Source: Nocardioides psychrotolerans | Lineage (GTDB): Bacteria > Actinomycetota > Actinomycetes > Propionibacteriales > Nocardioidaceae | Assembly (NCBI RefSeq): GCF_900113685.1 | Contig: NZ_FOQG01000015.1 | Location: 1 to 64,000, forward strand | DNA length: 64,000 nucleotides | Direction of reading: 5' to 3' | Notes under the pieces: generated by a model | Databases searched by the model: none | Seen by the model: the letters and a program-made list of their open reading frames with translations, nothing else | Told to the model about the DNA's origin: nothing | Made by a program: the position numbers and the translations under genes | Shown here: positions 17,999 through 25,068 of the stretch, one piece after another | Layout of the letters: every line of letters starts with the position of its first letter | Position numbering within the stretch: the first letter of the stretch is position 1

Positions 17999-18035
17999 TG
18001 CGGAGTTCTTGCGGACTGGCTGCGGACCGTGCGGC
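17999..18035 (+). repeat. Helically phased TGCGGA repeats inside the left end
   Basis: TGCGGA at 17999, 18010 and 18021 (11-bp steps), then TGCGGC at 18030. The same TTGCGGA string is part of the att core. One-turn spacing on one DNA face suggests cooperative binding of a protein, perhaps integrase, excisionase or repressor. Confidence 0.6.
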
Positions 18036-18139
18036 GAGCAATCCGGGGGTGCCCCTGGTGTAGCTCGGCGATCGCGACCGGGACGCGTCCCGCACCGTTC
18101 ACCAGGTCCGCGCGAGGGGTTGCAGCCTCTCCCCCGGAC

Positions 18140-18196
18140 ATGAAGAAACCCCCCAGAGTTGCAGCTCTGGAGGGTCAGGTCCCGAAAGGGAAGTAG
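18140..18196 (+). CDS. Possible 18-aa leader peptide
   Basis: ATG at 18140 opens an 18-codon frame (MKKPPRVAALEGQVPKGK) whose TAG is followed at once by the ATG of the next gene. The hairpin lies within it. It has no clear ribosome-binding site. It could be a coupled leader peptide or chance. Confidence 0.3.
   Translation: MKKPPRVAALEGQVPKGK
18149..18174 (+). promoter_or_regulatory. Hairpin in the leader of the left-end gene
   Basis: CCAGAG (18153-18158) and CTCTGG (18165-18170) form a stem around TTGCAG, extended by C-runs and G-runs. It lies 23 nt before the ATG at 18197, just upstream of CCCGAAAGGGAAG. It may shield or expose the ribosome-binding site, or terminate transcription entering from the host side. 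Confidence 0.45.
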
Positions 18197-18568
18197 ATGT
18201 CTGACACAGAAGGTACTACCCCTGCGCCCAAGAGCGCTACCCCCGAAGCATGCACGGTGTTCACCTGGTGTGGCCAGGGGGCTGGGCACCATCCCGCCGA
18301 CCACACCGGCGCGGCCGACATGTCACCGGCGATCGCGACCGGGCGGCGCTACGAGAGCGAAATGGTCGACAACGGTGTGACCGTCCCCGAGGTCGTCGTG
18401 CATCTGCGCGCCGACCTGAGCGCCGGTGATCCGCCGGCCGAGCTCACGGTCAGGCTGACGATCAACAAGCCGGACGGCGAACACTCCGACGTGGAGCTGA
18501 CGCTGCGCGAGGCGGACTACCTCCGCCGGCACCTCGTGCAGGTCCTCGCCATGGCGGTCGACCGGTGA
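18197..18568 (+). CDS. DUF6907-like small protein at the left end of the element
   Basis: A 123-aa acidic protein. Residues 19-40 (CTVFTWCGQGAGHHPADHTG) have the Cys, Cys and HHPADH pattern seen in actinobacterial DUF6907 proteins, which are frequent on integrative elements. The second half (VVVHLRADLS...VELTLREADYLRRHLVQVL) is a beta strand plus helix. Function unknown. GGGAAG stands just upstream. It is rightward, opposite to the structural operon, so it may be expressed in the integrated state. Confidence 0.7.
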   Translation: MSDTEGTTPAPKSATPEACTVFTWCGQGAGHHPADHTGAADMSPAIATGRRYESEMVDNGVTVPEVVVHLRADLSAGDPPAELTVRLTINKPDGEHSDVELTLREADYLRRHLVQVLAMAVDR

Positions 18569-18846
18569 GCGCGGCCGTCGAGAAGCACGTCGTCGAGCAG
18601 GCCGGGAAGGTGCGGCGCAAGGTCAAGCACCTGTACTGGACCGACGAGCTCGACATGGCGCGCTCGCTCGGTCTTGCCGTGGTCAGCGTCTGCCGAGCGA
18701 AGGTCGAGAAGCCATTCCCGGTCTCGCAGCAGACCACGATCGAGGTCGTGGGCGGCCTGGTGGCGCTCACCCGCGAGCAGGACTGCGCGAACTGTGCCCG
18801 GGCACTCGCCGCGGCGCTCGAAAGGGGGGACAAGGCGCCCCGGTGA
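18565..18846 (+). CDS. Hypothetical element protein
   Basis: 93 aa, GTG start overlapping the previous stop (GTGA). No family recognised. It has a basic N-terminal helix (VEQAGKVRRKVKHLYW), a middle SLGLAVVSVCRAK strand and a CANCARALAAAL C-terminal segment with a C-x2-C pair that could bind zinc with the earlier Cys. Co-transcribed with the DUF6907-like gene. Ends 4 bp before the end of the facing DUF4236 gene. Confidence 0.65.
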   Translation: MSAAVEKHVVEQAGKVRRKVKHLYWTDELDMARSLGLAVVSVCRAKVEKPFPVSQQTTIEVVGGLVALTREQDCANCARALAAALERGDKAPR

Positions 18847-18849
18847 CAC

Positions 18850-19014
18850 TCAGAGCTTGAAGCGGAACCCGAGGCCCTTGCCGAGCCGGACCGTGCCGCG
18901 GCGGCGGGTGCTGAGGGTGACGGGGCCGGCGCGTCGTGAGAGCGACGCGCCGGTCTTCGAGACGTTGAGGGTGTTGCGGCCGAGGCGCTTGCGTCGGTTG
19001 AAGGTGAACCCCAT
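18850..19014 (-). CDS. DUF4236-like small protein
   Basis: 54 residues: MGFTFNRRKRLGRNTLNVSK followed by TGASLS, RAGPVTLSTRRRGTVRLGKGLGF. The MGF-F-R-LG...LN-SK-G-SLS...GT-R-G-G pattern is that of DUF4236, a small basic beta protein of unknown function. Last gene of the leftward operon. The ATG has no strong ribosome-binding site. Confidence 0.65.
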   Translation of the reverse strand: MGFTFNRRKRLGRNTLNVSKTGASLSRRAGPVTLSTRRRGTVRLGKGLGFRFKL

Positions 19015-19097
19015 GGTTCGGACGATAGTCGAATGGGGACCGCCGCGCCCCGGCTCCACCCCAGAACGAGGCGCGGCGGTGTCTGAGGGGGCCGTCC

Positions 19098-19799
19098 TTA
19101 CCGGCCGCGCGCGCGGTAGCGACGCTGGGCGTTGCGCTGACACACCCGGCATCCCCACCGGCGGCCGTCAGCGCGTCGGAAGCCATGCTCCCCGCGGGAA
19201 TGACCCGCCGAGCACTCGTCGTCCGACGTCGTACGTCGTGCTCGCGGGGCCGGCGGCGATTCGGGGGCGAACCACGCTGCGATGAACCGGGCACGAGCTG
19301 AGGCGATGTTCTTCTGGACGCTCTCCCGGCTGATGCCCAAGGTGGCCGCGATGTCCCGTTGAGTGTCGTGGTGGATCGTGGCGCCGAGGACCTCGTACTC
19401 GAGCTCGGTGAGGCTGCCGAGGATGTGAGGTATCGCCAGCCGATCGATGAGCCGGTCGGCGAAGCCCTCGCGAGGGGCGACCACGCTGGCCCAGTACTTG
19501 CCGATGTTGGGGCCAGCGAGTCCGGTCTTGTTGTCGATGCCGCCGTGGTGGTACTCGTCGTTGATCGCGCGCTGGATCGCGAGCTTGCCGACGTTAACCA
19601 GGTCGAAGTAGGTGGGGGGCTCGTCTTGCGAGTAGAGCAGCTCGACGATGGCGTGCCACGCGTTGTCGTAGGAGTCCCGGGGGTCCAGTACCTGAGCCTT
19701 GCCCTTCATCCGGGCGGCGGCCCAGGCCGCCTCGTTGATCTGCGCGAGTGTGAAGCCGTGCACGAGGGTCGCGATGCTTGCTACGGACGTTGTCGTCAT
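19098..19799 (-). CDS. Sigma-factor-like protein with C-terminal zinc-binding tail
   Basis: A 233-aa protein. Residues about 15-100 are helical and resemble a sigma region-2-like fold (DSYDNAWHAIVELLYSQ, FDLVNVGKLAIQRAINDEYHHGG). Residues about 130-170 carry a sigma region-4/LuxR-type helix-turn-helix (LTELEYEVLGATIHHDTQRDIAATLGISRESVQKNI in pieces). The tail CSAGHSRGEHG...WGCRVCQRNAQRRYRARGR has four possible zinc ligands. It could direct host RNA polymerase to element promoters. It lies after the tape measure, where tail-tip genes are expected. Assignment is by pattern only. Confidence 0.6.
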   Translation of the reverse strand: MTTTSVASIATLVHGFTLAQINEAAWAAARMKGKAQVLDPRDSYDNAWHAIVELLYSQDEPPTYFDLVNVGKLAIQRAINDEYHHGGIDNKTGLAGPNIGKYWASVVAPREGFADRLIDRLAIPHILGSLTELEYEVLGATIHHDTQRDIAATLGISRESVQKNIASARARFIAAWFAPESPPAPRARRTTSDDECSAGHSRGEHGFRRADGRRWGCRVCQRNAQRRYRARGR

Positions 19800-19815
19800 G
19801 ACTACTCTCCTCCTC

Positions 19816-22446
19816 TTACGGTCGCCACGTGCGCAGAGACTGGGTCAGCGCACGTGACGTCTCGGCCGGGGCCTTCTTGTTCTCCCTGCGCATCTGGCTG
19901 ACCTCGTCGGCCAGGGCGCGCAGGTCGCCGCTCTGGACGAGCGCGAGGTCACTCAGCGCCCGTGTCTGCTCCTTGATCGCCAGGTCACTGCCGCCGGCCG
20001 ATTGCGTCAGGGTGTCCCGGTTGTCGTTGAGCTGACCCAGGACAGTGCTGACGATGCGACCGGCCAGACGGTCCGCGACTGCGTCGAGCTCCTTGGCACG
20101 CTTCTCCAGGCCCTCGACCAGGCCCTGGGCTGCCTTGATCCCCGCGCCGTAAAGGTCCGCGGCCGCGGACTTCCCGAGCGACGCTCCAGCGGCCTCAATC
20201 TGCTCGGTCATCCGGTTGACCTGAGCGACCGCGGCACTGCCCCCGCTCGCGAGAGCCTCAGCGGTGGCGAGCGCCCCGTCGACCCCGGCGCCGATGAGCT
20301 GCTGCAGCGTGGTCTGGTTGAGCCCGGCACCGGTGAGCTGCTGGACGACCTCGGTGAACCGCTGCGCGTCCTTCACGCGGTCCTTCAGCTGGTCGAAGAT
20401 GCCGCCCAGGCTGACGGCGCCGTCCTCGCCCTGACCGAGCCCCACCACCGACCCGAAGGACGCGTAAGACTCGACGATGCTCGCGGCGTACTGCCTGGCG
20501 GTGTCGCGGATCTCCTGCAGCTTGGCCCGACCACGCTCGAGGGCGGCCGTCACCCGGTCCTGCGCCTGCCCGTTGCGCTCGAGCGCCTTGGTCTCCTCGG
20601 CGATCCCCGCCGCCACCCCGGCAATGCGGGCCTTGAGCTCCTTGCCGTCGTACCGCTTGGCCAGCGCCTTCTCGATGAGCGCGGTGACCCGGCCCAGCAC
20701 CTTCTCGACGCCCGCGGAACCGTCCTGGATGCCCCTGACGAGGCCGTCCATGATCAGGCGGCCGGCGGGGTGCAGCAGCCGGCTGTCGCGGCCCGCGGGC
20801 CCCTTCCAGTCGGGGATCTTGTCCGTGAGGCCCTGCAGCATCGACGTGACTTCGCCGATCTTCGACTGGATGCCGTCGATGAGGCCCTGGATGATCGCCG
20901 ACCCGGCGCTGAGCAAGAGACTGCCGAGGTTGCTGAGCGTGTTCTTCACCCGGCCGGGGATGCCGCGCACGTACTCGAGCAGCGCGCCGGCCTTCTCCTC
21001 CGCGCCGCTGCGGAGCCGCCCGAACGCGGACGAGCCGACCTCGAGGAGCATTGAGCCGAGCGAGGAGAGCCGGCCGATGATCTTGCCCGGCAGGCCAGCG
21101 ACCCAGTCGACGACCGAGGTCGCGACCCGGATCGTGCCGCTCTTGAGGTCGTCCCAGTGCTTGATGAAGAGGCCCGGCAGGGTCCAGGTCAGGAAGAACC
21201 CGACGAGCTTGCCCGGGATGCCCTTCACGAAGTCGACGACGGCACCCCAGGCGGCGGAGGTCTTCGACTTGATGTCGTCCCAGTGCTTGATGATCAGCCC
21301 GGGGAGGGTGAAGTTCATGAACGCGCTGACGAGCTTCGAGGGGATGGCTTTGATGAAGTCGACGACCGCGCCCCACGCCGCCACTGTCTTCGCTCGGACG
21401 GTCTCCCAGGCGGCCGGGACTGCCGTGCGGAACCAGTCGATGACCCCTGAGACGACGCTCTTCACGGCGTCGAAGGCGCCGTTGACGATGTCGCGGAACG
21501 TCTCCGATTTCTTGTAGGCGATGACGAAGACGGCGACCAGCGCGATGATGGCGATGACCACGAGGCCAATGGGGTTGGCGGCCATCGCGGCGTTGAGGAG
21601 CCACTGTGCGGCCGCCACGACTTTCATGACTGCGGACCAGGCCTGCTGGGCCACGGAGACGGCCTTGATGATGGCCAGGAGCCCGCCCAGCACGCCGATG
21701 ATCGCAAGCGCGACCTCTTGGTTCTGCGTGATCCAGTCGACGACGGCTAGGCCCGCTGAGGTCAGCTTCAGCATGACCGGCAGGAGCTTGGTTCCGATCG
21801 ACTCCTGCAGCTCGTCCATCTGGACGGCGAGGATCTTCTGCTTGCCCGCTGCGGTGTCGGCGGCCGCGGCGGCCGCGCCCCCGTAGAGCTTGGCCAGATC
21901 ACCCTGCACCGCGGCCAGGCTCCGGGTCTTGCCCTCGACGTCCTTGGTCTGCACGCCGTACTTCGAGAGCCCGGCGACCGACCCCGTCTGAGCCTTCGCG
22001 AGCCCCTGGGTGACGGACTCCAAGCTCTTGCCGGTGCGGGCGCTGATGTCCATGGCCAGCGACGCGAGCTTCTGCGACTTCCCGACGTCATTGGTGACCG
22101 TGAGGAGCTTCGACATCGCCGGTCGCAGCTGGTCGTCCGCGATGCCCTTCGAGCGCCCCTGAGCGGCGATCCAGCTCTCCATGGCGGAGACCTGCTCGTC
22201 GGTCGCGCCGGCTACCTGCTTGGCCGTCTGAGCCAGCTTTGCTTGCGCCTGCGCGTCCTCGGCGGCTGCCGCGGTGAACTTGATCGCCGCGCCGACGGCG
22301 AGCAGCAGGCCGGCTGCGAGGAGCCGACCTGCTGCCTTGCCTGCGGTGCCGAGCTTGGAGGTCGTCTGGGTGGCCTGGTCGAGCTCCGCCGTCGCCGACT
22401 TGGCGTCAGCGGAGACCTTGATCGCCAGTGCGACTGCGCCACCCAC
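19816..22446 (-). CDS. Tail tape measure protein
   Basis: An 876-aa protein that sets tail length in siphoviruses. N-terminal coiled-coil ALAIKVSADAKSATAELDQATQTTSKLG, then a hydrophobic stretch around residues 250-310 (IIGVLGGLLAIIKAVS, NPIGLVVIAIIALVAVFVIAYKK), repeated WGAVVDFIKAIP/WGAVVDFVKGIP and HWDDIKS/HWDDLKS units in the middle, and a long helical C-terminus. The internal tryptophan repeats mirror phage tape measures. Length would give a tail of roughly 130 nm by the usual 1.5 angstrom per residue rule. GTG start just after the tail chaperone frame. Confidence 0.92.
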   Translation of the reverse strand: MGGAVALAIKVSADAKSATAELDQATQTTSKLGTAGKAAGRLLAAGLLLAVGAAIKFTAAAAEDAQAQAKLAQTAKQVAGATDEQVSAMESWIAAQGRSKGIADDQLRPAMSKLLTVTNDVGKSQKLASLAMDISARTGKSLESVTQGLAKAQTGSVAGLSKYGVQTKDVEGKTRSLAAVQGDLAKLYGGAAAAAADTAAGKQKILAVQMDELQESIGTKLLPVMLKLTSAGLAVVDWITQNQEVALAIIGVLGGLLAIIKAVSVAQQAWSAVMKVVAAAQWLLNAAMAANPIGLVVIAIIALVAVFVIAYKKSETFRDIVNGAFDAVKSVVSGVIDWFRTAVPAAWETVRAKTVAAWGAVVDFIKAIPSKLVSAFMNFTLPGLIIKHWDDIKSKTSAAWGAVVDFVKGIPGKLVGFFLTWTLPGLFIKHWDDLKSGTIRVATSVVDWVAGLPGKIIGRLSSLGSMLLEVGSSAFGRLRSGAEEKAGALLEYVRGIPGRVKNTLSNLGSLLLSAGSAIIQGLIDGIQSKIGEVTSMLQGLTDKIPDWKGPAGRDSRLLHPAGRLIMDGLVRGIQDGSAGVEKVLGRVTALIEKALAKRYDGKELKARIAGVAAGIAEETKALERNGQAQDRVTAALERGRAKLQEIRDTARQYAASIVESYASFGSVVGLGQGEDGAVSLGGIFDQLKDRVKDAQRFTEVVQQLTGAGLNQTTLQQLIGAGVDGALATAEALASGGSAAVAQVNRMTEQIEAAGASLGKSAAADLYGAGIKAAQGLVEGLEKRAKELDAVADRLAGRIVSTVLGQLNDNRDTLTQSAGGSDLAIKEQTRALSDLALVQSGDLRALADEVSQMRRENKKAPAETSRALTQSLRTWRP

Positions 22447-22455
22447 AGGTCCTCC

Positions 22456-22640
22456 TCAGTCGTCTTGGTTGGGGTGCATCTGCTCGAGCACGTCGAGCGC
22501 GGTGGCAATCAGCCGGTCGGGGTCGGGCTCGAAACCGGCCAGCCATCGGTCGAGGTCACCGAAGTGGAGGGTGAGACCGAGGGCGAGCCGGACCCGACTG
22601 GAGGCTGGGTAGGGTCCGCCGGCGTGGCCAGCCCGTCGAC
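22456..22640 (-). CDS. Tail assembly chaperone, C-terminal frame (gpT-like, reached by -1 frameshift)
   Basis: The frame one base back from the upstream chaperone gene encodes RLALGLTLHFGDLDRWLAG, FEPDPDRLIATALDVLEQM and ends HPNQDD. It has no start of its own. The position directly before the tape measure is where phages make a gpG-gpGT pair by ribosomal frameshifting. The protein-like composition starts around 22610-22640, inside the Pro/Ser/Thr tail of the first frame. I found no standard X-XXY-YYZ slippery heptamer. Confidence 0.6.
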
Positions 22641-22931
22641 GTCTGCGGCCGCGGTCTGGGTAGCGTCCTCGAAGGCGAGCAGCCGCGGGAGGAACTCCTG
22701 GAAAGGCTGGTCGACCGCGTGGGTGCGCATCAGCGCGGCCCACAGCCACAGCGTGATGCCGTGCATCGGCGCCTTGTCCATACCGGGGATCATGTTGCGG
22801 GGGCCCTCGAGCTCGGCGCGCAACTGGTCGCCGTGCAGGATCGTGACCTGGTGCTCACTGGCGTGGTCGGGGTCTCCGGGGTGCTCGACGTCGGCGACGA
22901 GCACGGTGTAGCGGGGCAGAGTCATGGTCAT
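22509..22931 (-). CDS. Tail assembly chaperone (gpG-like)
   Basis: 140 aa. The first 100 residues are folded (YTVLVADVEHPGDPDHASEHQV, ALMRTHAVDQPFQEFLPRLLAFEDA), and the remainder is a low-complexity PSVSPSTSV tail that overlaps the folded -1 frame. Chaperone for tape measure and tail tube assembly. Two ATGs six bases apart; the first is used. Confidence 0.7.
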   Translation of the reverse strand: MTMTLPRYTVLVADVEHPGDPDHASEHQVTILHGDQLRAELEGPRNMIPGMDKAPMHGITLWLWAALMRTHAVDQPFQEFLPRLLAFEDATQTAAADVDGLATPADPTQPPVGSGSPSVSPSTSVTSTDGWPVSSPTPTG

Positions 22932-22946
22932 GGGGTGGTTGCTCCT

Positions 22947-23318
22947 TCAGAGCCCTCGGACGCGGCCGAGGACATCGGTGATGTGGTCGACGTAGACGTC
23001 GACGAGGGTGGATTCCTGCTGCGCTGCGGTCTCGGCCAGCCAGGGCTGGGGATCGATCCCGTGCTCGGCCCAGCCGTTGTGGATCACGCCGGCGTAGACC
23101 TCGTCGTAGGTGACCGTGGCGCCATCGCCGTCGGTGGCCACACCACCCGAGGAGGCCAGCGCACCGCTCTCGCGGGGGGTGCGCGGGTTGGCCTTCTCGA
23201 GCAGCGTCTGCGCGGCTCTCTGGTTGACCTCGCCTAGGTCATCCAGATCCTTCGCAGCGGCGCGCAAGGTGCGGGTCAGTTCGTCCGCGCCCTCGACGAC
23301 GATGGGCTCGCCGGCCAT
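22947..23318 (-). CDS. HK97 gp10-like neck or tail completion protein
   Basis: A 123-aa protein. EGADELTRTLRAAAKDL, NQRAAQTLLEKANPRTPRESGAL (the PR-TG/SGAL motif of gp10-like proteins), VYAGVIHNGWAEHGIDPQPWL (the YA-xx-HxG-xxHxP-PWL motif). These match the HK97-gp10/minor tail family that sits between neck and tail tube. It overlaps the gene upstream by 1 bp. Confidence 0.8.
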   Translation of the reverse strand: MAGEPIVVEGADELTRTLRAAAKDLDDLGEVNQRAAQTLLEKANPRTPRESGALASSGGVATDGDGATVTYDEVYAGVIHNGWAEHGIDPQPWLAETAAQQESTLVDVYVDHITDVLGRVRGL

Positions 23319-23491
23319 CAGTCGGGCGGTGCCGGCGGGTCGGCGTCGATGCGCTTGATGACCAGGTCGTGAGAGCCGGCGATGAGCTTGGCGAAGGTCT
23401 TCGCTCCGGCCTCGTCGTCGAACTCCGGGGACACGACGTGATCGATGGTGGCGTCGTAGACGTGCCAGCGCTGCTTGCGTGCGGCGGCCAT
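23318..23491 (-). CDS. Small element protein between tail tube and neck genes
   Basis: 57 aa (MAAARKQRWHVYDATIDHVV, FDDEAGAKTFAKLIAGSHDL). No family recognised. Its start shares a base with the stop of the tail-tube gene and its stop with the next start, so it is clearly part of the structural operon. Perhaps a head-tail joining accessory. Confidence 0.65.
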   Translation of the reverse strand: MAAARKQRWHVYDATIDHVVSPEFDDEAGAKTFAKLIAGSHDLVIKRIDADPPAPPD

Positions 23492-23922
23492 CAGACGACG
23501 ACCGCACCGAGCACGAAGTCGGACCCGGTCTTGCCGCGCCACTTGATGTCCGAGGTGGGCCGGGTCTTGGCCTCACCACCGATCGAGATGGGCACGACGT
23601 GGATGACACCGTTGATTTTGCGCGCCGAGACCGTGTTCGGAATGAACTCGAAGGGCTGCTCGGTCATCTTGTTCGTCCACGTCCAGGTGACGAACCCGGC
23701 CGCGGCGAGGTCCTGCAGGAGCGTCGCCTCAAGGCCCCAGGTCAGCCGCACGGTCTCCTCGCCCGGCTGCTCCTCCCCACAGATCACGGGTACGGGGTCC
23801 TCGGTGTCGACGTTCTCCTCGCACGTGACGAGGCAGGACTTCACCTGGCAGGACGCGTCGGTGGCGAGACCGGTCCCGAACTTCAGGGTGCCCGGCCCCA
23901 TCTTGTAGGACTGAATGGTCAT
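23491..23922 (-). CDS. Major tail (tube) protein
   Basis: A 143-aa beta-rich protein: GPGTLKFG, SCQVKSCLVTCEENVDTEDPVPVICGEE, ETVRLTWGLEATLLQDLAAAGFVTWTWTNK, PFEFIPN. The start, the WTNKMTEQPFEFIPN block and the place before the tail chaperones match actinophage major tail proteins. Four cysteines are unusual for this family and could stabilise the tube. Confidence 0.82.
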   Translation of the reverse strand: MTIQSYKMGPGTLKFGTGLATDASCQVKSCLVTCEENVDTEDPVPVICGEEQPGEETVRLTWGLEATLLQDLAAAGFVTWTWTNKMTEQPFEFIPNTVSARKINGVIHVVPISIGGEAKTRPTSDIKWRGKTGSDFVLGAVVV

Positions 23923-23932
23923 CGGTTTCTCC

Positions 23933-24301
23933 TCAGTTGCTGAGCGGGTAGTCGGTCGTGGTGAGCAGGTAGGCGGCCACCCGGGACCCGTCCTTGGTGA
24001 GCGGGTACTGGATGGGCTCAGCGCGCTCGACGGTCAGCGCCTGGTCGGTGGCGTCGACGAGGTCGTCGAGCTCGGCCAGGGCGTCGAAGACACCCGCGGC
24101 GTACGACGAGAGCGCGATGATGCGGAACCGCACCGTGGGGCCGGTCATGGTGCCGTCGGCGTAGTCGAGCGTCGGGGGTGCGATGAGCAGGCAGGGACGG
24201 TTGTTGATCGCGTCCGCGGGGTCGGTGTAGCAGCGGACGTCGCCCTCGAGCGCGTTGACCGCTGCAGCGGCGCCGGTGGTGGCGTTGACCAGGCCGCCCA
24301 T
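23933..24301 (-). CDS. Probable tail terminator or neck protein
   Basis: 122 aa with ATTGAAAAVNALEGDVRCYTDP, NNRPCLLIAPPTLDYADG, TVRFRIIALSS, AELDDLVDATDQAL. It resembles the beta-alpha pattern of tail terminators and comes just upstream of the tail tube gene, but motif support is weak. Start overlaps the upstream stop by 1 bp. Confidence 0.55.
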   Translation of the reverse strand: MGGLVNATTGAAAAVNALEGDVRCYTDPADAINNRPCLLIAPPTLDYADGTMTGPTVRFRIIALSSYAAGVFDALAELDDLVDATDQALTVERAEPIQYPLTKDGSRVAAYLLTTTDYPLSN

Positions 24302-24654
24302 CAGCCGACCTTGAAATTGCTGCGGCCGAGCTGGCGCATGACGTCGGGGTCCTTGGAGAGGATCGAACCGGTGCCGAGCTCGTCGAACGAGACGACCCCA
24401 TTGGGGCTATCGGTGCGCGCGAACAGGCGGGCCGTGGCGAGCAGGCCGGCCATCACGACGCGGTCCTTGGCCACGAAGACGCCGGCGACGACGAGGTCCT
24501 TGCGCTGGTCCTCGATCCACGACGCTGCGCCCATCCGGCAGACCTCGACCAGGGTCACGCGCTGGGTGTTGGCCGGGTCGACCTTGAGCCACGCCAGGAC
24601 CGTCTGAGGCGCCAGCCAGGGGTACGGCGGGGGCTCGGGTGCGGGCTCGGTCAT
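24301..24654 (-). CDS. Head-tail connector protein (gp6-like)
   Basis: A 117-aa helical protein: WLAPQTVLAWLKVDPANTQRVTLVEVCRMGAASWIEDQRKDL matches the phage gp6/connector pattern (tandem helices with LK...A...V...). Sits after the capsid gene, as expected for a first connector. Confidence 0.7.
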   Translation of the reverse strand: MTEPAPEPPPYPWLAPQTVLAWLKVDPANTQRVTLVEVCRMGAASWIEDQRKDLVVAGVFVAKDRVVMAGLLATARLFARTDSPNGVVSFDELGTGSILSKDPDVMRQLGRSNFKVG

Positions 24655-24669
24655 GGCGTGGCTCTCCGG

Positions 24670-25068
24670 TCAGTCGTCGTCGGTGGCGCTGGCCGCGGTG
24701 GCGGCCTCGAGCAGCTCGCGGTAGGCGGCGTTGGGCATCTCGGTTGCGGAGGCCTCGAGGTGGTCGAGCAGCGCAATGCGGCTGCCCTCGTAACCCGGCG
24801 GCATGAGCTCGGCGAGCTGCTCGTCGGTGAGCTCGTCGAGCAGCACCCGCAGCGCCTCGCGCTTGGCGATGAGCTGCTGGGCGTCGGGGCCGGTGACCTC
24901 GAGCAGGTATGCGTCGCGCTTGTCGAGCTCGGCATCCGCGAGGTACCGGTCGTCGGCCGGGCGCACCGCACCCCGGTCGTTACGGCCGACGAACTCCGTG
25001 GGGTCCGCGGCCGCCGGCTGCCCTGCCTTCGCTGCCGGCGAGATGCCGGCCTTGCGACGGGGGCTCAC
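24670..25068 (-). CDS. Hypothetical head-region protein
   Basis: 132 aa; basic N-terminus PRRKAGISPAAKAG, then a helical acidic body (ELDKRDAYLLEVTGPDAQQLIAKREALRVLLDELTDEQLAELM in pieces, STDDD-type acidic end). ATG overlaps the stop of the capsid fusion gene. It could be a head decoration or a scaffold-like protein; no family recognised. Confidence 0.6.
   Translation of the reverse strand: MSPRRKAGISPAAKAGQPAAADPTEFVGRNDRGAVRPADDRYLADAELDKRDAYLLEVTGPDAQQLIAKREALRVLLDELTDEQLAELMPPGYEGSRIALLDHLEASATEMPNAAYRELLEAATAASATDDD

Noticed and set aside
17150..18304. A 384-aa frame that joins the tadA C-terminal half to element DNA
   Set aside because: The part beyond the att core has no protein-like character and differs from the true N-terminus at 34344-34908. 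It is open by chance in high-GC DNA.
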